Assembly: GCF_008364765.1 (NCBI RefSeq)
Contig: NZ_VTUY01000005.1
Coordinates: forward strand, 109,297-173,296
Origin: Bacillus sp. CH30_1T
Lineage (GTDB): Bacteria > Bacillota > Bacilli > Bacillales > Bacillaceae_B
DNA: 64,000 bases
Direction: 5' to 3'
Made by a program: the position numbers and the translations under genes. Position 1 is the first letter of the stretch, and every line of letters begins with the position of its first letter. Under the pieces are notes generated by a model. The model saw only the letters and a list, made by a program, of their open reading frames with translations, did not search any database and was not told where the DNA came from. Positions 7,712 through 16,088 of the stretch are shown here, in pieces.

Positions 7712-8680
7712 ATGAAGAAACTACTTATGCCATTGCTGTTAGTCATGCTATTTACATTAGCCGCATGCGGCAATCAAGGCACAGCAGATAAAGAAGAAGG
7801 AACATCTGAGGTGGCGGCAACAACCGAATCTGAAGAAAACAAGGAACAAACGATCACATATCTTGGTGAGGAATATACGGTTCCTGCCGACAGTGACAAA
7901 ATCGTCACGGCAAGTCAGGAAGCGATGGAGGATGCGGCAATACTTGGCGTGAAACCGATCGGAGCCATCGCAACAGGAGGAGCATTCCCTGAATACCTTG
8001 GGGATTCCATGTCAGAAGCTAAAGAAATCGGCGATAAGAGGCAGCCGAACAGTGAATTATTACTACAGATGGATCCGGATGTCATTTTGGGAACTTCTAA
8101 GTTCCAGCCGGAAGTGGTGGAAAGTTTAAATAAAGTTGCGACTATGATTCCTATTTCCCATATATCAACGGATTGGAAAGAAAACCTGTTGCTGTTGGCA
8201 AAACTGAGTGATAAAACAGAAGAGGCAGAAACAATCATCGAAGATTATGAGAAGGAAGCAGCTGAAGGGAAGGAACACTTCAAAAAGACTATGAGCGACA
8301 AGGAAGTTGTGATGGTCCGCATCAGAGGAGGGAATTTCTTTGTCTATTCTCCTGACGTGTATTTCAATCCTGTCCTTTATAACGATTTAGGACTGCCTGT
8401 CCCTGAAGAGATCCAGGCTTCAAAGAGTCAGGAAATGATCTCGCTTGAGAAGCTGGCTGAAATGAATCCGGATTACTTATTCGTGCAATTTGAGGAAGGG
8501 GAAAATGCCGACTCACCACAAGCGTTAGAAGATTTAAAAGGAAATTCCATCTTCAAAAGCATCACAGCGGTAAAAAATGATGACATATTTTATAATTCCG
8601 TTCCACCACTTGCTGCAGGGGGAACAGCTTTGAGTAAGACAGAGTTCTTGAAAGTGGTCATGGACAAACTGGCACACTAA
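7712..8680 (+). CDS. feuA: Iron-siderophore ABC transporter substrate-binding lipoprotein
   Basis: A 322-residue lipoprotein: signal peptide MKKLLMPLLLVMLFTLAACG with lipobox LAAC, then an acidic linker, then two lobes of the class III (helical-backbone) siderophore-binding fold. Motifs include VTASQEAMEDAAILGVKPIGA, the LLQMDPDVILG segment and IFKSITAVKNDDIFYN. It would capture ferric siderophore outside the membrane and pass it to FeuB-FeuC. The naming as FeuA rests on the operon: the two permeases strongly resemble FeuB and FeuC and the last gene resembles the bacillibactin esterase. A relative such as YfiY is the main alternative. Preceded by a good GGAGAG site and the perfect Fur box. 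Confidence 0.88.
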   Translation: MKKLLMPLLLVMLFTLAACGNQGTADKEEGTSEVAATTESEENKEQTITYLGEEYTVPADSDKIVTASQEAMEDAAILGVKPIGAIATGGAFPEYLGDSMSEAKEIGDKRQPNSELLLQMDPDVILGTSKFQPEVVESLNKVATMIPISHISTDWKENLLLLAKLSDKTEEAETIIEDYEKEAAEGKEHFKKTMSDKEVVMVRIRGGNFFVYSPDVYFNPVLYNDLGLPVPEEIQASKSQEMISLEKLAEMNPDYLFVQFEEGENADSPQALEDLKGNSIFKSITAVKNDDIFYNSVPPLAAGGTALSKTEFLKVVMDKLAH

Positions 8681-8699
8681 CAAAAAGGTGATGGGTATT

Positions 8700-9716
8700 A
8701 TGGGTAGGAGAAGTACATTGTATAAAATCATATTGTTAGTATCACCGGTAGGAGTACTTCTTTCTCTGTTCATATCCGTGCGCAGCGGATCTACGACCAT
8801 CAGCACCGCTGAAATCATGAATGTACTATTTTCATATGATCCAGACAATATCCAACATAATGTGATCGTAACGTCCAGGATACCTAGGGCGATAGGTGCG
8901 ATGGCAATCGGGGCATTACTTGCGATGTCGGGTGCGTTAATGCAGGGGATGACAAGGAACTACTTGGCATCCCCTTCCATTATGGGAGTGTCCGATGGAG
9001 CGGGGTTTGCGATTACGCTATCGGTCATATTCTTTCAAGGATTGTCTTCCCTGCAACTGATGACCCTTTCATTAATCGGGTCTGCAGCAGGTGCAGGCAT
9101 CGTCTTTGGCGTGTCCTCCCTAGTCAGGAACGGCTTATCACCCGTCAAGCTTGCGATTATCGGTACAATCATAGGAACGTTCTTGAGCAGCGTATCTGCT
9201 GCGTTGGCCTCTTATTATCAAGTGTCTCAAACTATGAGTTTCTGGTATAATGCAAGGCTTCATCAAATCGATTCCGGGCTTCTGTACTTTACGCTTCCAT
9301 TTGCCGTTATCGGCATGTTGCTTGCCCTTTCCCTCTCTCGGTCGATTTCGATATTGTCACTGGGAGAAGAAACGTCAGCAGGGCTTGGACAGCGTAAGGG
9401 TATCGTGAAATCTTTAACAATGTTATCGGTTATCGTCATGACAGGGATATCGGTGGCCTTAGTCGGTAAAATCGGCTTTGTAGGATTGATCATTCCTCAT
9501 ATAACACGGTTCTTGATCGGTGTTGACTACCGACGGGTCATTCCGTGTGCGGGTATCTTGGGGGGGATCTTTTTAACGTTATGTGACTCCATGAGTCTGT
9601 ATATGAATTATCCTTTCGAAACACCGATCGGTGTCGTCACTTCTCTGATTGGTGTTCCTTTCTTTCTATACTTGATAAAGAAGAGGGGAGTGATCAGACA
9701 GTATGAAAAAGGGTAA
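8700..9716 (+). CDS. feuB: Ferric-bacillibactin ABC transporter permease FeuB
   Basis: A FecCD-family permease of 338 residues with about nine to ten membrane segments. From memory it follows B. subtilis FeuB closely: GALMQGMTRNYLASPSIMGV, FWYNARLHQ, VGLIIPHITRFLIG and CAGILGGIFLTLCDS. It pairs with FeuC to carry ferric catecholate siderophore across the membrane. I start at ATG 8700, 8 bases after AAGGTGAT; in-frame GTG and ATG at 8688-8691 overlap that ribosome site. It ends with a 14-base overlap with feuC, which indicates coupling. Confidence 0.92.
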   Translation: MGRRSTLYKIILLVSPVGVLLSLFISVRSGSTTISTAEIMNVLFSYDPDNIQHNVIVTSRIPRAIGAMAIGALLAMSGALMQGMTRNYLASPSIMGVSDGAGFAITLSVIFFQGLSSLQLMTLSLIGSAAGAGIVFGVSSLVRNGLSPVKLAIIGTIIGTFLSSVSAALASYYQVSQTMSFWYNARLHQIDSGLLYFTLPFAVIGMLLALSLSRSISILSLGEETSAGLGQRKGIVKSLTMLSVIVMTGISVALVGKIGFVGLIIPHITRFLIGVDYRRVIPCAGILGGIFLTLCDSMSLYMNYPFETPIGVVTSLIGVPFFLYLIKKRGVIRQYEKG

Positions 9717-10719
9717 TTCTTTTATTGTCGTAATGGTATCAGGGGTTCTTTTATTACTATTCCTGATTTATGTGAGCTTGACTGGAGGAATCTATGAACT
9801 TACCATTCAACAAGTGTTTTCAGCGTTCTTTAGACTGAATCCGTCTGAAGATCTGGATCTGGTAGTGTTTACATTCAGGCTCCCACGAATCGTTCTGGCC
9901 ATGCTGATCGGACTTGGGCTTGGCGTAGCCGGAGCCGTTCTTCAAAGTGTCACGAAGAATGGGCTGGCAGATCCGGGAATAGTGGGGATCAATAGTGGTG
10001 CAGGTGCCGCCATCGTCTTGTTCATGTATTTCTTTCAACAACAGGTGACAGAAACCAGTTGGGTCATGATCATGCTTATGCCTCTGTTTGGATTGATTGG
10101 GGGACTAGTAGCTGCCCTTATCATTTTTTGGATATCATGGGAGAATGGGCGGCTTGATTCGAGGCAGTTCTTACTGACGGGGATAGCCATCGGTTCGGGT
10201 TTTGGGGCATTCACAATCTATCTGTCTCTTAAAATGAATGCACAGGATTTTGAAATGGCGACGGTTTGGTTATCGGGCAGCATTTACAGTGCGAATTGGC
10301 TCTTCATCCTTTCGATCCTTCCATGGCTATGTATCCTGTTACCGATTATCTTACGGAAATCATATATTCTTGATTTGTTTGGGTTGGGGGAAGTATCCCT
10401 CATCGGATTAGGGGTTTCCGTCAAGAAGGAAAAAGCCATTCTGCTATTGAGCTGTATCGGCCTGGTCAGTGCTTCCGTTTCGGTGGCAGGGAGCATATCG
10501 TTCATCGGGCTGATCGCACCTCATATTGCCAGGTCCCTCACAGGCAACGGGCACAACAGGATACTGCCGCTAAGCGGACTTGTTGGGATGGTGTTGGTAG
10601 TTGGTGCTGACTTCCTTGCCAAAACCGTTGTAGCACCTGCAGAAATACCAGTCGGAATCGTCATTGCGATCATCGGCGTACCATATTTTGTTTTTCTATT
10701 ATTGAAGGTGAAAGTGTAA
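9703..10719 (+). CDS. feuC: Ferric-bacillibactin ABC transporter permease FeuC
   Basis: Second FecCD permease, 338 residues. Signature segments are FRLPRIVLAMLIGLGLGVAG, VTKNGLADPGIVGINSGAGA, TVWLSGSIYSANW and SFIGLIAPHIARSLTG, the last two being the ATPase-contact and helix regions. It forms the heterodimeric channel with FeuB. No ATPase gene follows: the next gene is an esterase. In B. subtilis FeuBC uses the shared ATPase YusV (FpbC) encoded elsewhere, and the same is expected here. Its start overlaps the end of feuB. Confidence 0.92.
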   Translation: MKKGNSFIVVMVSGVLLLLFLIYVSLTGGIYELTIQQVFSAFFRLNPSEDLDLVVFTFRLPRIVLAMLIGLGLGVAGAVLQSVTKNGLADPGIVGINSGAGAAIVLFMYFFQQQVTETSWVMIMLMPLFGLIGGLVAALIIFWISWENGRLDSRQFLLTGIAIGSGFGAFTIYLSLKMNAQDFEMATVWLSGSIYSANWLFILSILPWLCILLPIILRKSYILDLFGLGEVSLIGLGVSVKKEKAILLLSCIGLVSASVSVAGSISFIGLIAPHIARSLTGNGHNRILPLSGLVGMVLVVGADFLAKTVVAPAEIPVGIVIAIIGVPYFVFLLLKVKV

Positions 10720-10736
10720 AAGAAAGGGGAATAAGG

Positions 10737-11555
10737 ATGAAGGCAGAAAATCGTCAACCATTTACAATTGCAGGGGCAACACAGCATACAATGATATCGA
10801 ACCAAGGTCATCCATACCGGATTTTGATCTCCGCTCCACAAGAGGAACCTCCCTCTGAAGGCTTCCCGATCATCTATCTCCTGGATGGTAATGCAATATT
10901 CGCAACGGTAGTGGAAGCGATGCGGATTCAGTCAAGGAAACCGGAGAAAACAGGCGTATACCCTGCCATCATTGTTGGCATTGGGTATGAAACGGAAGCC
11001 CCTTTTTCATCACGGCGCTTTACTGATTACACAATGGGGAATCCTGAAATCGATTTGCCGGAACAGCCTGATGGTAGCCCCTGGCCTGAGCATGGAGGGG
11101 CAGAGGTATTTGCTTCCTTTATTGAAGAAGAATTAAAGCCTGAATTGGATTATAGCTATCCTGTTGACAAGAACAATCAAGCGATTTTTGGCCATTCATT
11201 AGGCGGGCTGTATGTCTTGAACAGTTTGTTTACACGTCCTGCCTCCTTTAAGACCTACATAGCCGGCAGTCCATCCATTCATTGGAATAATGAGATCATT
11301 TATCAAAAGGAGAAAATGTTTCTCCAACAGTCGGAAAGCGAAAATATCAGTGCCAATTTATTGATCGGATTAGGAGAACACGAGCAATGGCATCATACTA
11401 ATATGGGGGATCTAGCAAAGGAAATGGCAGACCGTCTCCAGTCCTGCCAGGGGTTGAATGTTACATTCATTGAGTTCGCAGGAGAAGGTCATGTATCGGT
11501 CTTACCGCCACTTATAAGCAAATCGTTGCCTTTTATCTTTTCAGCAAACGGGTAG
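10737..11555 (+). CDS. besA: Bacillibactin-esterase-like alpha/beta hydrolase
   Basis: A 272-residue cytosolic hydrolase of the esterase D / enterochelin-esterase family. The nucleophile elbow is FGHSLGG (serine about residue 152) and the catalytic histidine is in EFAGEGHVSVLPP near the end; HWNNEIIYQ is a family motif. In B. subtilis BesA (YbbA) opens the trilactone ring of imported ferric bacillibactin so that iron can be released. The gene is 17 bases after feuC in the same direction, so it is part of the Fur-controlled operon. Substrate preference (bacillibactin, enterobactin or both) cannot be told from the sequence. Confidence 0.88.
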   Translation: MKAENRQPFTIAGATQHTMISNQGHPYRILISAPQEEPPSEGFPIIYLLDGNAIFATVVEAMRIQSRKPEKTGVYPAIIVGIGYETEAPFSSRRFTDYTMGNPEIDLPEQPDGSPWPEHGGAEVFASFIEEELKPELDYSYPVDKNNQAIFGHSLGGLYVLNSLFTRPASFKTYIAGSPSIHWNNEIIYQKEKMFLQQSESENISANLLIGLGEHEQWHHTNMGDLAKEMADRLQSCQGLNVTFIEFAGEGHVSVLPPLISKSLPFIFSANG

Positions 11556-11602
11556 TATAATAACTTATAAAAGTAATCCCAATTTTTTAAGCGAGGTAAA
11601 AA

Positions 11603-12055
11603 ATGATCATCAGAAAACGAAAGACAGATGAAGATCTTCCAATGGAATTACTGCTATTGGCCGATCCTTCAGAAGAAATCGTAAAAGAATATGTTACTCG
11701 GGGAGAGTGCTTTGTAGCTAAACTTGAACAGAAAATGGTTGGAGTGTATGTACTACTTCCAACAAGACCTGAGACCATCGAGCTAGTGAATGTGGCGGTT
11801 GCAGAAGAGATGCATGGCAGAGGGATTGGAAAGCAGCTGGTGATGGATGCTGTTAAGGTGGCAAGGTCCAAAGGCTACAAGACCATTGAAGTGGGCACCG
11901 GTAATTCTGGAATTGGCCAATTGGCTCTTTATCAGAAATGTGGATTTAGAATGGTTGGTGTGGATATGGACTTTTTCATTAGGCATTATTCAGAAGAAAT
12001 TTATGAAAATGGGATCCAATGTAGGGATATGATTCGGTTAGCTCAGGATTTATAG
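11603..12055 (+). CDS. GNAT family N-acetyltransferase
   Basis: A 150-residue acetyltransferase. The acetyl-CoA loop is clear (VAVAEEMHGRGIGKQLV, matching R/Q-x-x-G-x-G/A), followed by GYKTIEVGTGNSGIGQLALYQKCGFRMVGVDMDFF, the standard motif B. The acceptor substrate is unknown; B. subtilis YvbK is a likely relative. It begins 47 bases after besA with its own AGCGAGG site, and may be read through from the feu operon, since no hairpin separates them. Confidence 0.85.
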   Translation: MIIRKRKTDEDLPMELLLLADPSEEIVKEYVTRGECFVAKLEQKMVGVYVLLPTRPETIELVNVAVAEEMHGRGIGKQLVMDAVKVARSKGYKTIEVGTGNSGIGQLALYQKCGFRMVGVDMDFFIRHYSEEIYENGIQCRDMIRLAQDL

Positions 12056-12075
12056 ATGGCAAGAGGTTGACACCA

Positions 12076-12111
12076 AAATAAACCCCGTCCGTACATGGGA
12101 CGGGTTTATTT
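12076..12111. terminator. Bidirectional terminator
   Basis: AAATAAACCCCGTCC pairs with GGGACGGGTTTATTT around a six-base loop, with one mismatch. A-rich on one side and T-rich on the other, it serves both the acetyltransferase gene and the convergent oxidoreductase remnant. Confidence 0.85.
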
Positions 12112-12129
12112 CGTTGTGTCTACCCTTTT

Positions 12130-12660
12130 TTACGGAATCAATAAAATCTTTCCTGTACTTTTTCTGCTTTCCAGGTATTCATGGGCTTTAGCACCTTCGC
12201 TTAAAGGAAAGGCCGTTGGTTCAGAGACCTTTAACTTTCCTTCTTGGATCCATCCGAATAACTCGTGGGAGCGGGATACCCGTTCTTCGTGAGACGTCAA
12301 TACATTCCATAGGTCTCCGCCTGTCAGGGTTTTCGAAGTGTCCATCAGCATTCGGGGATCAACAGAAACAGGATCTCCTCCAGCCATACCGAAAAATACT
12401 ACCGTCCCTCCGACACGAGTGATTTCAAAACTGTCCATCAACGTTGAACCTACGGATTCAAATACAACGTCCGCCCCGTTACCTTCAGTCACATCTCCTG
12501 CTAAGTGATAATTTCCTTTTCTTCTGTAAACGTCCGCGAAATTCAGACCGATTGCTTTCATTTCTATTAAAACTTCATCAGGTCCCATTACGGGAGAAGC
12601 GATTTCCTGGTAATGGAGGACATCCGGTCCACCAAACTTTTCAAATACGAGTGCTTTCAT
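12130..12660 (-). pseudogene. NADPH:quinone oxidoreductase (zinc-type alcohol dehydrogenase family) with internal deletion
   Basis: The frame is open for 176 codons from a normal start (MKALVFEKFGGPDVL) to a normal end (HEYLESRKSTGKILLIP), but the family is about 320 residues long. At residue 55 the sequence NYHLAG, which in relatives is followed by the GYEGAG region, continues directly as DVTEGNGADVVFESVG, which belongs about 150 residues further on. The missing part includes the catalytic-domain core and the whole GG-V-G nucleotide-binding motif, so the product cannot bind NADPH normally. The junction lies near 12495. Because the deletion is in frame it may be recent. Start is preceded by GGAGGTA. 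Confidence 0.85.
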
Positions 12661-12776
12661 TATGTACCTCCACCTTTATCACTTCATTCATTTTAGTGTA
12701 ACCAGTTCCTTTCCTTTTGACTAGGAATGAGCTTATATCATACCTTACAGTCTTTCTTCCACGACCAATCTTGGCC

Positions 12777-12925
12777 ATAGGTACTTCCAGGTGCCTATGC
12801 CACTTCAAAGTGCGTTCTTCTCAAAAGCGTCCATCTCGTTCATAATTCAGTTTAGCTTTTCAAACGTACCTATTGGATTTTACAGAAGAGGTTTGAAAGG
12901 TGTATAGGCACTGTGAAGTCCCTAG
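12777..12925. repeat. 149-bp element with imperfect terminal inverted repeats, MITE-like
   Basis: The 34-base left arm (12777-12810, starting ATAGGTACTTCCAGGTGCC) and right arm (12892-12925, complement starting CTAGGGACTTCACAGTGCC) match at about 24 positions. The inside has no reading frame of note. It could be a small non-autonomous mobile element or a large folded leader. It occupies most of the 400-base gap upstream of the MFS gene. Confidence 0.4.
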
Positions 12926-12934
12926 GTTACAAAA

Positions 12935-12965
12935 AAGTACCTACATGACTTAAAAGTGTGTACTT
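12935..12965. promoter_or_regulatory. Possible HxlR-type operator of the MFS gene
   Basis: AAGTAC at 12935-12940 and GTACTT at 12960-12965 form an inverted pair with 19 bases between, a layout seen for HxlR/MarR-like repressors. It lies about 105 bp upstream of the transporter start. No regulator gene is adjacent. Confidence 0.35.
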
Positions 12966-13068
12966 CAAATATTTATTTGTACCCATTATTATGATGTGTA
13001 CAGAGAAACGAAAGGCGCCTTCGTTTCCTATTCTAATAAACGAATTATCCAAGGAGGAATAAAACGTT

Positions 13069-14274
13069 ATGAGTTCAACCTCAGCTACAATAGATCAGTC
13101 AAAAACGAAAAGTGGCACACCGGCGTTACTTGCCCTTGCCATTAGTGCCTTTGGAATAGGGACAACAGAATTTGTACCGGTTGGATTATTATCATCGATT
13201 GCCGATGATTTATCGATATCGATTACACTCGCAGGACTATTGATTTCAGGCTATGCCATCGGAGTGGCCATTGGGGCTCCTGTGTTGACCGCACTGACCA
13301 GTAAGATGAACAGGAAATCCCTTCTCATGTCATTGATGCTTATATTCATCGTTGGGAACTCGGTTGCAGCATTTTCCACCAGTTTCGGGTTATTGCTCGT
13401 TGCCAGATTTATCACGGCATTCTCACACGGAATTTTCTTCTCAATCGGATCGACAATTGCCGCCGATTTAGTACCTGCCCATAAGCGGGCCAGTGCGATT
13501 GCCTTTATGTTCACTGGATTGACGGTCGCAACGGTTACAGGAGTACCACTCGGGACATTCATCGGTCAGGCATTCGGCTGGAGAGCCACATTCTGGGGAG
13601 TAGCCCTTCTCGGTGTCGTAGGCATCATCGCTAGTTCCATCCTGGTACCGAAGAACTTAAAAGAAGCACCACCAGCTAAGTTCAGCGAACAATTGAAGAT
13701 TCTAACGAATGGGCGATTACTATTAGCCTTTGCGATCACAGCACTTGGGTATGGTGGGACGTTCGTCGCGTTCACTTATTTAACACCTTTGCTGCAAGAC
13801 GTGACGGGATTCAGCGCGAAATGGGTGAGTATCATCCTTCTTGTATACGGAATTGCCGTTGCCATCGGAAATGTCGTCGGAGGGAAAGCATCTGACAAGA
13901 GTCCTTTAAAAGCGTTATTCTGGATGTTTGTTATGCAAGCCATCATTCTATTAGTTCTAACATTCGCAGCACCATTTAAAGTGGCAGGTCTGATCGCGAT
14001 CTTCCTAATGGGATTATTCGCTTTCATGAACGTGCCAGGGCTGCAGATCCTTGTTGTCAACCTGGCTGAAAAGTATGTACCGTCAGCAGTCAATGTGGCG
14101 TCAGCCTTGAATATCGCGGCATTTAACATCGGGATCGCGATCGGTTCCTTTGTCGGTGGGATGATCTTGGATGGAATCGGCTTGATCCATACCCCATGGA
14201 TCGGTGCCATCATGGTGGCAGGAGCTGTACTGTTAACGGCTTGGCTCCGCGGGATCGAACGAAAGTCAGCCTAA
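13069..14274 (+). CDS. MFS transporter, DHA1 (drug/nucleoside efflux) type
   Basis: A 401-residue permease with twelve predicted membrane helices in two bundles. Family marks: FGIGTTEFVPVGLLSSIADDLSIS in helix 1, SGYAIGVAIGAPVLTAL, the loop motif TSKMNRKS, and HGIFFSIGSTIAADLVP in the antiporter motif C region. It resembles B. subtilis YtbD/YdhP and E. coli NepI/YdeA, proton-driven exporters. Start follows AAGGAGGAA. The flanking oxidoreductase and luciferase-like genes are both broken, so the transporter appears to be the survivor of a redox-and-efflux cluster. The substrate is unknown. Confidence 0.88.
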   Translation: MSSTSATIDQSKTKSGTPALLALAISAFGIGTTEFVPVGLLSSIADDLSISITLAGLLISGYAIGVAIGAPVLTALTSKMNRKSLLMSLMLIFIVGNSVAAFSTSFGLLLVARFITAFSHGIFFSIGSTIAADLVPAHKRASAIAFMFTGLTVATVTGVPLGTFIGQAFGWRATFWGVALLGVVGIIASSILVPKNLKEAPPAKFSEQLKILTNGRLLLAFAITALGYGGTFVAFTYLTPLLQDVTGFSAKWVSIILLVYGIAVAIGNVVGGKASDKSPLKALFWMFVMQAIILLVLTFAAPFKVAGLIAIFLMGLFAFMNVPGLQILVVNLAEKYVPSAVNVASALNIAAFNIGIAIGSFVGGMILDGIGLIHTPWIGAIMVAGAVLLTAWLRGIERKSA

Positions 14275-14375
14275 AGGGTAGACGTTGGGATGGTTCAAGT
14301 ATTGAAAGATCGAGTGAATCAATGAATCAATGGAAGAAACATTGTACCACCGAAAAAGGTATTGTTATGACTATC

Positions 14376-14408
14376 TTGACAGGGGCGGCACTAAACGCCG
14401 CCTGTCAA
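14376..14408 (+). other. Hairpin between MFS gene and oxidoreductase remnant
   Basis: TTGACAGG-GGCGGC pairs with GCCGCCTGTCAA with a two-base bulge and a short loop. There is no T-run after it, so it may be an mRNA-processing or stabilising stem, or a weak terminator of the MFS transcript. Confidence 0.4.
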
Positions 14409-14430
14409 ATGAAGAAAGGGAGAAGGAAAG

Positions 14431-14660
14431 ATGAATCCATTCTTACATCACAAAGCCTATAACCGCATGTACACATGTACAAAGAGGGAGAGTTGACGTT
14501 AGGTCTTCACATCCCCCTTGAAAATTATCGTTTCGACACCCCGACGATGGAAAAGCAGGTAGAACTGGTACAATTGTCAGAGAAACTTGGTTTCACAAGC
14601 CTTTGGTTCAGGGATGTTCTCCTTGAGGATCCAAACTTCGGAGATCCCGCCGTGGGTTAG
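14431..14660 (+). pseudogene. Truncated, frameshifted luciferase-like monooxygenase (LLM) N-terminus
   Basis: From ATG 14431 (after GGGAGAAGG) the reading begins MNPFLHHKAYNRM, the usual start of a bacterial LLM oxidoreductase subfamily, then stops early. The continuation KEGELTLGLHIPLENY is in another frame. The break is an extra eight bases at about 14467-14480, where ATGTAC is repeated as ATGTACACATGTAC; removing eight bases restores one frame. The restored product runs to FRDVLLEDPNFGDPAVG and ends, giving about 70 of some 320 residues. So this gene has two lesions, a short tandem duplication and loss of the 3' three quarters. Confidence 0.75.
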
Positions 14661-14700
14661 ATCTGTATAGAAAATAGAGAAAAGCTTTAGCATCGAATTC

Positions 14701-14737
14701 AAGGAACATTTCAAAAATACGAAATGTTCCTTTTTTT
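14701..14737 (+). terminator. Strong intrinsic terminator
   Basis: AAGGAACATTTC pairs perfectly with GAAATGTTCCTT and is followed by a run of Ts. It closes the luciferase-like remnant. A TATAAT at 14743-14748 right after it is a likely -10 for amj. Confidence 0.85.
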
Positions 14738-14777
14738 AATGCTATAATATGTTTGGATAAAAAAGGGAGTTGTCGTC

Positions 14778-15596
14778 GTGGAATTTGTTTCGTTACCAGT
14801 CATATCGATTGCACTATTTATTCTGATTATACATAGCATTGAAACCCTTGCTTATGCTGTCCGGTTATCCGGGGCAAGGGTGAAGCTAATTGCTTCGGGT
14901 CTATCTTTGTTTAATATGATGGTCATTGTTTCAAGGATGTCGAATATGATGCAACAGCCTTTTACAGGCGGTCTCATCGATGCTGCACCTGAGGGCAGAG
15001 AATTAGAAGTGATAGAAGGGCAATTCAGGGTGTTGATTGGTGCCTCGACTTTAGGGACAATCCTGGGAATTGTATTATTGCCTACATTCGTTGCTTTGTT
15101 CTCCAGAGGGATTATCCATCTTTCAGAGCAGGGAGGTTCTGTTCCCCGATTAATCAAGCTTGGGTTTAAAAATGACCTTTATAAAAGGGGGATCAATCAT
15201 ATTTCCAAGCCGGGTAAAAGATATTTGGAGGGAATTAACTTTAGGGCAATTCCCAAGAGGTTGTTTTTCATCAATATGATGATTACAGCGGTTTACACGA
15301 TTGGTGTTCTATCTGCGCTATATGCTGCTATCATCGTACCTGATAGAGGACACAGTGCGACCATGGCTTCGGGGTTGATCAATGGTATCGCAACCATTTT
15401 ACTTACCCTGTTCATTGATCCAAAGATTTCCGTGTTGGCTGATGATGTGGCAAATGGGAAGGGGAAATATACAGAATTAAAAGGTCTTTCCATCATGATG
15501 ATCATTTCAAGATTGTTCGGGACAGTGATCGCGCAACTGATCTTTATCCCGGGCTCATACTATATTGCTTGGATGTCTCAGTTTTTTGTTCATTAA
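14778..15596 (+). CDS. amj: Lipid II flippase Amj
   Basis: A 272-residue membrane protein with about six or seven hydrophobic segments. The N-terminus (IHSIETLAYAVRLSGARVKLIASGLSLFN) and the internal SRMSNMMQQPFTGGLID segment match Amj (YdaH), the alternate lipid II flippase that moves the cell-wall precursor across the membrane when MurJ is absent or inhibited. In B. subtilis it is induced by envelope stress through sigma-M; I do not see a convincing sigma-M promoter here, only a TATAAT at 14743. GTG start after AAAGGGAG. It stands alone between terminators. Confidence 0.85.
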   Translation: MEFVSLPVISIALFILIIHSIETLAYAVRLSGARVKLIASGLSLFNMMVIVSRMSNMMQQPFTGGLIDAAPEGRELEVIEGQFRVLIGASTLGTILGIVLLPTFVALFSRGIIHLSEQGGSVPRLIKLGFKNDLYKRGINHISKPGKRYLEGINFRAIPKRLFFINMMITAVYTIGVLSALYAAIIVPDRGHSATMASGLINGIATILLTLFIDPKISVLADDVANGKGKYTELKGLSIMMIISRLFGTVIAQLIFIPGSYYIAWMSQFFVH

Positions 15597-15733
15597 TACA
15601 AAACTATGATATTACATCAGGAGATGAAAGGTGCTCTGAGAGAGAAAGTGTTTTAGGTTAAGCTTATCTATTTTATATTTTCATTCTAATGGGAGAGCAG
15701 TCTGAATGAAAGAAACCATTGGGGGTGATTCCC

Positions 15734-15985
15734 TTGCACTACATCAAATTTAAACCTGAGTATATTCCTTTAACATTCATATTCATCGTGAGTTTAGTTT
15801 TACTGTTAACACTTATGAGTGGACTGTCGTCAATAAGGGAAGCTATTACATATGTATTGATCATTATTTTCCTTGCATTTCTAACCATAGAAATAAAAAG
15901 GAAAACAAACAAAAAAAAATCATCAAGCAATGCTTATAAGTATGTGGTGTTAATAATTTTATTTACTTATTTAGGATTATTTTAA
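15734..15985 (+). CDS. Small hypothetical membrane protein
   Basis: I do not recognise this 83-residue protein. It has three hydrophobic segments (about residues 10-30, 35-52 and 68-82) and a basic loop KRKTNKKK between the second and third, which should face the cytoplasm. The TTG at 15734 is placed seven bases after GGGGGTGA, better than the TTG five codons earlier. Coding is supported by the ribosome site and the membrane pattern rather than by a known family. Confidence 0.55.
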   Translation: MHYIKFKPEYIPLTFIFIVSLVLLLTLMSGLSSIREAITYVLIIIFLAFLTIEIKRKTNKKKSSSNAYKYVVLIILFTYLGLF

Positions 15986-16088
15986 GTAAGTCGTGTAATC
16001 ACCATCATTAAAATACAAAAAATTTTATCTTAAAAGAGGGCTTTTTGGTAACATTGCTAAACATTTTAGCTCAGAAAGGGACGTGATT

